Of a stretch of 64,000 bases of DNA, positions 57,677 to 64,000 are shown in pieces. Below the pieces are notes generated by a model, which ran no database searches, was not told the DNA's origin, and saw only the letters and a list, made by a program, of their open reading frames with translations. The first letter of the stretch is position 1. Each line of letters starts with the position of its first letter. The position numbers and the translations under genes are program-made. The stretch is from Heterobasidion occidentale. Lineage: Eukaryota > Basidiomycota > Agaricomycetes > Russulales > Bondarzewiaceae. Location of the stretch: positions 1,426,001 to 1,490,000 of the forward strand of contig JBCAQO010000001.1 in the NCBI GenBank assembly GCA_039111635.1. Reading direction: 5' to 3'.

Positions 57677-60600
57677 CTATACAGACGACACATTGACCAC
57701 AGTTATACAAGCAGCATCCTCATTCGACGGCTCTTGCACGTAGCGGGATCTTGGTCGCCAAGATGTTTCCTTTTGCGCAACCTCCGTTTCCAAAATCCAG
57801 CCACTGAGAGCATATGTATCTGGTCGAGGAGCATACAGCGTTGGCTCGGCGATGACATATTGTAATGGTTCAAGTATTCCTCGATAAGTCAACCGGCCTG
57901 CGTATGTCGCGTGAGATAGGGCACTGTATATGAAGACCCATTCAGTACACGTATGTGGATTCAGTTTTAACTGTACGCACTCAGGGAAGTGAGATGCCGA
58001 TGACCCAGATGCGAGCTTGAGCGTGTATTTACACGAATGTGTGAGGGAGTAATTCCGAAGGGTAAAGGGAACAACTGCATGACAAGGTCTAGAGCACAAA
58101 GACAGTATTAAGCGGTGGAACGGAGTTTCGCAGAGAAAGAAAACGCTCACCCTTTGGAGAAGTCATGCTTCACCACCTCCCCTTGCTGCAAAGTAAGGAC
58201 CAACGGGTTCATTTCGGCATTCCACTCGCTCGTACGGATGGCGTCCAAAACGGCGGATTTCTCGCGCTGTGTCTCGGCGTACATGCTCCGCTTCACTTTG
58301 GCTTCCTGAGCTTCTTCCACGATCTCCTTTAGGGCTGCATGGCCGGCGCCTAAGATGGCACCTGAAATGAGGATATGTCCAGAGCGCTGCTCGGAAGGAA
58401 TTTCCCAAAAGATTAGAACGTCGACAGCGTGTGGATGATACAGGGGAAATGTAGAGGGATATAGAGCTGCGGGAATATTTGACTGAGTTGCTGTAAGCTT
58501 ACGCAGAGCCAAATTTCGTCTTCGCTGATGAACAAGTGACGAGATGATGGGTTGAAGGACGGAGTATACGGGCGTCTAGAGAATGCATCAGACAGTGGCT
58601 CCTAAAAGGTTCGAATGTATGTATACCTTAAATACGTGACTGCACAGTACGTCTATTGGTGGAGGCTCCGAGGGCTCTAATGTCTGACCTTGCAGAACAT
58701 TTCTAAGAGTGTTAGAAATGAAGTCTATTGTAGGTTGAGTGTCAAGTTCATTCTCCCATCGATCGACTCCCAAGGGCAGATGGAGAACCTGGCTTGGCGT
58801 GAGCATGTCCCTTGAATTCAGTCAAGATTGAGTAAGAACCCAAAAAAAGCTTAAGAAGACACGCACAATGGATATTCAGACACGGCAGAACATGACCAGG
58901 TTGGACTCAACGTCGTCACTTGGGAAATACTGACGTCCGAAGACGCAGACACATTTGTGATATCTAAATCAAGGAGGAATAGATGCTCTAACACACGACT
59001 AGGTGCCGATCTGGTGGACACCGATATGATAGGCTGAACCTCGAACTGGCGCGTCACTCGAGCGGACCGGAATATATCGCCTTCTTTCTAATGAGATTGA
59101 GTCAACGAGGTTGATATGAAAGAGAACGCGGTGACGAACCTCTCTAAAAACGAAAAGAAGGCACAGTTCATGTTCCCCAGGATGATTGGCGTGAAGAGTA
59201 AGGGAAAACTCCATGCTACCTCCGGGAGCAAAGGGCAAAGAGTCGCGCAATGTTTCTAGAGGTATTCTATACGGCCTCTGTGCTGCAAGAGAGTTAGTTG
59301 AACGAAGCACTTCCGTCTGTGGGTGACTAGTAGGGTCTGTCATAACGTCAACATCACTATCTAGAATATAACATTGTGAACATACCAGGCTGTTCTGCGG
59401 GCGCGTCTATCCAGAACTCATCTTCCGCACCTGCAATCAACCACATTTCTCCTATAGTCTCACTGCCGGTGTTTGACAGCCACAGTCTCACGCGCTTACA
59501 CTCCCCCTCAGCGAGAACGAGACGCCCGTCTTCGACAAAATTGGCAGACAGTTTCTGACACGCGTCCTCAACTTCTACTTTGATGTGAACATCAGGCGCA
59601 TACATCTTGCTCTGGCGCTGGAGAGGAGTCTCCTGTAGCCTCCGGCCACGTGTGCCTAGCGATTCTGTCACTGGAAGCAGTGATAGAAACTCATATGACG
59701 CATGCGTGACGAACAGTATGCCAGACCGTTGGGCGTGCATAGCCAAGGGTATCTGGTGCGCAAACCGTGATTACAATGAAGGGATTCACAGACTAAACAC
59801 CCACCGTTCGAGTCTCCTTCGCGCTAAGGATGATATCGTCGATCACTTCTACCCCAACAAAGTCTGCGGGAGTATCTGAATGCTCTTCTTTGACAACAAC
59901 GGTCAAATTTGCCAGATTGACGTCGACATCCAGAGGATTTTGCAGCGTCAGATCAACCCAAAATGTTTCTGGAAGCTATGGATCAGCATATTCACCAGGT
60001 TGTTTTGTGGGATATAGCTCTACCATTGACAGTGGCTTTGCCAATACTCTGCAGACCTTCCTTGCCTCGGGTTTTCCAAAACTCCTTCCAGGTGTCCTCT
60101 TGCGCCTCCCATATGGACAGATCGCCTCCGACCGAGTCCCCGGGCACCCGCAGCCTTGTGTATCGCGGAATGCAAAATGGCACAGGAAGTTTCATATCGG
60201 ACAACACATCGGACAAGTCCAGCGGACCTTCAGCAGTATCTCTCAGATGCTATTGTCACGTATCAAATGCTGAGGTCACCAAAGGATGGATAGAGGGACA
60301 TGCCGTACCTGAAAGGCCACTCTGAAATCTTCTAAAAAAACCTTGTCCGACATGACGGATTTCGGCAGCTGCACACCATTGCGAATGGGTGCCTCCGATA
60401 GAGCGAAATTGATTGATCCCGTAGACCCATGGAGGAGTCCGAGGAAGAAGCGGACCCCACGCTCGACATCACCACTTGTATAATGCAGTCGGCCGAGAGC
60501 GTGGTCAATTCCGGGGATGATAGCTTCTAGACTGCTGTGCGTGTTTGAGTCCACACCTTCTGCATCCCAGAACGATGGTGAAAGCTCCTTCTCTGGTGAT

Positions 60601-62656
60601 ATCTTGTACAGCTCGTGTGCTCTCCGGAGAAAGTACATCGTGAGCGGTTTCTACACATCGTACAAGCGATCAATGGAGAAACGGCTTCGTTCATATGCAA
60701 AACACTCACAATCCCGAATTTCTCCAGTCTGTTTGCCGCGAAGAGATACCACAATGCAGCCCTTCTTCTTGCCCGTTTACGAACGCTAAGGTACGCAGCA
60801 TGAGCAAGTAGGAGTGCAGAGGGCGGTTCTTCGGCCTTGAAGAGCCCTGGCATCGTCAGCATTTCATTCTCGGATATATCCTCTCTCAGAGAACAAGGAG
60901 GCAGATTGCTGACGACTTACGGATGATGCTGCCCAGACAAGCCATTTATCTCCTTCCAGCACACTGCTTAGGAAGTCAGAGCTAGCGATGCTGGTCTCCC
61001 ATCGTACGGCGTATACGAGTGCTCGAAGCTGAGAGAGCGCCGAAAGGTCGGATTGAGGCGTTCTGATGAGTGACAGTGCATGTGTTACATGCAAAGGAAT
61101 TGCGGGGGAAGGTGCAAGTAGCATGGGTAGAATTTCCTGCCCGTACCAGACAAATTATTGGTCGTTAGATCATTCTCAACACTCCACACGCGATTTCTTT
61201 TGCTCACGGATCCGTTCTTTCCTTCTTTCCTCGTGGATTCCCAGACGCTGATAGCTAGTTTGTAGTCTCTCAGGATAGTGGCAAATTCAGCTAGTCGCCG
61301 CTGTTGCGGCGGCCGTTCGAGCAAGCCAGGAGAATTGGCCAAGGAGCTTATAGACCCGGATAAGCCATGACCTCGCGAGGAAACCGACGAGGTCGAAGGA
61401 TTAGACCCGTGCGAAGGAGTAGTACTCGTAGAAGCAGATCCGAAAAGTCGGCGAGTAGAGGAAAAGAGACGAGACGGAAGACGGTTCTTCGAGGAGTACT
61501 ACACGTAGCATGATGTGTTACCGGTGCAGAGAAGTCAGACTGAAGTAGAATGCCATACATTTTCGTTCCACTCGACGACGCATTTCTCCATCCATGGTAC
61601 GAGGCTCATGGCAACAAACTCTCGCATGAACCTTGCGGTCTGCTGTATGTCTTGTTCATTCATCCTGAGCGTGTTTGGGACCGGACCTGCACTTGGCGGT
61701 TCATCGGATAAGCCATTGTCAGTACTGTTCTGTGGTGGTGGGGGTAAACGTGGAGCAAGGAGAGGGACAGGGACAGGCGGTGGAGGGGGTGAGGGCATTG
61801 CGAGCGGGAGGAGATAGCTTTGAAGGCCGTATTGTTTCTTGACGGCATTAAACAGAGCTCCAGCTCTGTGTGCAAGTCAGCGCAATCAAATGAGAGGGAA
61901 TGGTTAAACATACTCTTCGTTAGAGAGTGATGAGTTCTGGGGGTGAATAATGAGCGAGTAGACAAGATACGTATTGTCTACCCAGACGGGGAACTCTGGC
62001 GGGCGTGCATGCAGTTGCGTAAGTGCTTGCAGAGGATTTGGTGCCATAGTCGACACGGCCAGGACAACTTAACAGCACGAACGAACAGTCAATCGAGTGT
62101 CTCCTCGCACTAAACGCGAGCACATTGAGAACCCAAATACGCGTACCAGCAACAGGGTGATTCCAACCCTCAACAGTAGATGGAATGTGATCTCCCTCAA
62201 CACATCTCTTAAGCTCATCCCACCAGGGCGTCCGTATATTCGTACTCCCTTCCTTCTCAGCCGCTGCAGCGCCTGCACGCTCCCAATTCTCGACCCACTT
62301 CGCACATCGACGCGATACTCGCGCGCTAATCCAGTCTATCGTGCGCCCAGCACGTTGCTCCTCATCTTCGCGACATCCCGCCTCAATTTCGGCCAAGTCG
62401 GAGAAACGTAGGGCAAACGAGGGGTGGGGGACGGGTGTGAGGGTTATGGTGCGTGTTGTGACTGAAGTGCAAGTTAATCCCTCATCAGGAAACCCGGTGA
62501 TATAAACAAATCGGGAATACCTTGAGGAAGAGGGGAGAATGATTGAAGAATCTGTGAGAGAGGTGGGAGAGACGATGAGGTGAGAAGGTCGACCAAGTCT
62601 GGAGATGGGAGAATGCATATATGAGGACTGAGAGACGATGGCAAAATGGGTGCCAT
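57677..62656 (-). CDS. TRS85: TRAPP complex subunit TRAPPC8 / Trs85
   Basis: A large multi-exon gene of about 1,300 residues. The start MAPILPSSLSPHICILPSPD is chosen over an ATG at 62680. Recognisable parts are LVDLLTSSSLPPLSQILQSF, QALTQLHARPPEFPVWVDNT (the conserved N-terminal TRAPPC8 block), ARFMREFVAMSLVPWMEKCV, RLAEFATILRDYKLAISVWE and SALLLAHAAYLSVRKRARRR, then RRAALWYLFAANRLEKFGI and AIIPGIDHALGRLHYTSGDV. The C-terminal part is beta-rich and ends TVVNVSSV. The frames at the first introns join correctly (LPQ-VTTRTITL; HPVA-VVLAVS). Trs85 defines TRAPPIII, which activates Ypt1/Rab1 in ER-Golgi traffic and autophagy. A Pro-rich insert (PSPPPPPVPVPLLAPRLPPP) sits near residue 250. Confidence 0.92.
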
Positions 62657-63440
62657 GAACAGTAAATGCGTAAACTGCACGCGCTCGTCTCAGTCCGTGT
62701 TCGCTGTAGTCTCCGTGGCTGACCTTTACACAGAAGACAGTCGTTCTGTGTATAAGATGTTCGCTGGAGAAATAGTCGTATGTCGTGGCCGGCTTCAGGC
62801 GCGGTCAGCGATGGCCCTGTGCAAATTCGAATATCGGACGTCGACCGCGTTCTATGAGGGACCGTGCCGGACAAAAACAATTGAAACCTCCCTTCCTGAT
62901 GGTAAATCAGCACTTTTCGAGCAAAAGGCAGCTATCTTGAACAATTGTTAGAGATTGTCATAAATTGTCAGGAATTGTCGTCATAAGTCAACAAATCCCA
63001 GCTGACACTAACATTTCTCACCATATATCCCCTCAAACTATCGGCAATTGTTGGCACTTTGGAGTTAATGCTGTAGTTCCTCTGTTCTAATCTCATTTGT
63101 TCAGACCCCAGTTGTTCATAATTGCTGGCAATTGTCCGCAGTTGCTAGGAATCCACACATAACAATAAATTGCCAGCAATTGTTGTCAATTGGCAACTGG
63201 AATAATGTCAGCAGTTGTCAGCAATTGCTGACAAGTTCCGGCCATACCCAACTAAGTCATTTTTTGCTGATTTTTGTCCAAGAAAACCCTTCATACGTCA
63301 GCGCTCAGCACAGGCGTCAGCCACCCGTCGGCACCTCAGCCACTATCAGGAGAGACACACGATGGCTAAGAATGTAAAACACAGTACAGCGCTACAACAT
63401 CTCAAAAAGGGTGACGTCCAACAGCATAACAGCACCAGAT
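62657..63440. other. intergenic with AT-rich palindromic repeat tract
   Basis: About 780 bp upstream of TRAPPC8. The segment 62936-63234 is packed with variants of AATTGTC/AATTGCTG and is listed separately. No gene is recognised in the remainder. Confidence 0.5.
62936..63234. repeat. cluster of AATTG-centred inverted repeats and a 20-bp palindrome
   Basis: About a dozen AATTG, AGTTG or GATTG words occur in 300 bp. A perfect 20-bp palindrome, TTGTCAGCAATTGCTGACAA, lies at 63215-63234. A 14-bp inverted repeat, AATTGCTGGCAATT (63120-63133) and AATTGCCAGCAATT (63168-63181), could form a hairpin with a 34-nt loop. No target-site duplication or transposase is seen. Confidence 0.75.
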
Positions 63441-63997
63441 TCATGTAAGACCGCCTTGCTTCAGGATACCCGATGCAACCTCTTTCCCAATCTTTGGCTT
63501 CGAGAACTCGCCGTTGAAGTCCAGTCGCAAAAGCAGCCGTTCGACATGTCGACGCACATCACCATCACCTTCAAACCGCTTCCCCTCCTTTGTCCGGATA
63601 GATGTGTGGAGGTGCGGGAAAAGGGAAGTGTTGACAGTGTTGCTCAGCAGCACGGATTTCGAGGCATCTGTTCTCAACGACTGCTGAGATGTCGAAAGCG
63701 ACAGCTGTTCATAGAAGGCTTCCATCAGGGAATGAAACGCCTGTAAACGAATGTGAGGATACAAAAAGTCTTTAAAACAAGGTTTGGTACTTCGTTGATT
63801 TCTGCCACTATTTTCCAACGCTCCTTTACCATCTCGCCCACTTTGTTTCCGCCCTCAGCCAGGCTTCCTTCAAACAAAAGGGCTGGCAGAATGTCACCGC
63901 CCCACCGCTCTACCTGCGCTACGAATTGCTCGCACAACTCGAAGATTGGCCGAATTATCGCCGTCAATGCCGTATTAGAGAGTAAAGTCCCCGTCAA
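63441..63997 (-). CDS. unrecognised gene, 3' part (5' end outside window)
   Basis: Two exons join through an intron (about 63743-63794, donor GAA/gtaccaa, acceptor ttacag) to read ELCEQFVAQVERWGGDILPA, FEGSLAEGGNKVGEMVKERW, KIVAEINE-AFHSLMEAFYEQ, LSLSTSQQSLRTDASKSVLL and FSKPKIGKEVASGILKQGGL, ending at 63441. It looks helical and soluble. I do not recognise the family. The window end truncates the 5' side, so the true start is unknown. Confidence 0.45.
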
Positions 63998-64000
63998 TAG

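Overview
The window is nuclear DNA of a filamentous basidiomycete, most likely an Agaricomycete. Nearly every gene is interrupted by many short (about 50-70 nt) GT-AG introns. A basidiomycete-type seven-helix DUF6533-like membrane protein, three Zn(II)2Cys6 regulators and a fungal P450 are present. There are no prokaryotic operons, CRISPR arrays or rRNA genes, and I saw no convincing tRNA.

Layout. 0-6 kb: 5' end of a POM152-like nucleoporin (-), tail-anchored thioredoxin (-), histone H4 (+), F-box protein (-), DUF6533 membrane protein (+). 6.7-28.5 kb is conspicuously GC-rich: Zn2Cys6 factor 1 (-), three-KH RNA-binding protein (+), NUFIP1-like snoRNP assembly factor (+), M16 metalloprotease (-), NGL/CCR4-type nuclease (+), RhoGEF (-), a conserved membrane protein (+). 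28.8-42.2 kb: two paralogous Zn2Cys6 factors (both -) bracket a YjbQ/UPF0047 protein (-), CPSF30/Yth1 (-), a P450 (+) and prephenate dehydratase (-). 42.9-53.3 kb: Rac GTPase (-), SHB17-like sugar phosphatase (+), long coiled-coil protein (+), Yhm2 carrier (+), Mpv17/PMP22 protein (+). 53.4-63 kb: tandem MOSC proteins (-), TRAPPC8/Trs85 (-). The right edge holds a palindrome-rich AT tract and a partial unrecognised gene.

The genes are mostly unrelated housekeeping functions (chromatin, nuclear pore, mRNA 3' processing, snoRNP assembly, vesicle tethering, Rho signalling, mitochondrial transport, phenylalanine synthesis). I see no clear biosynthetic cluster.

Two features stand out. First, at least five micro-exons of 3-8 nt occur in four genes (DUF6533 protein, YjbQ, SHB17-like, Yhm2). 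Each is needed to keep conserved residues. Two of these genes also carry GC-AG introns with a GCAAGT donor. Second, many conserved genes carry one- or two-base frame breaks, mostly in homopolymers or AG repeats, including in likely single-copy housekeeping genes. This points to assembly indels rather than widespread gene decay, although decay cannot be excluded from sequence alone.
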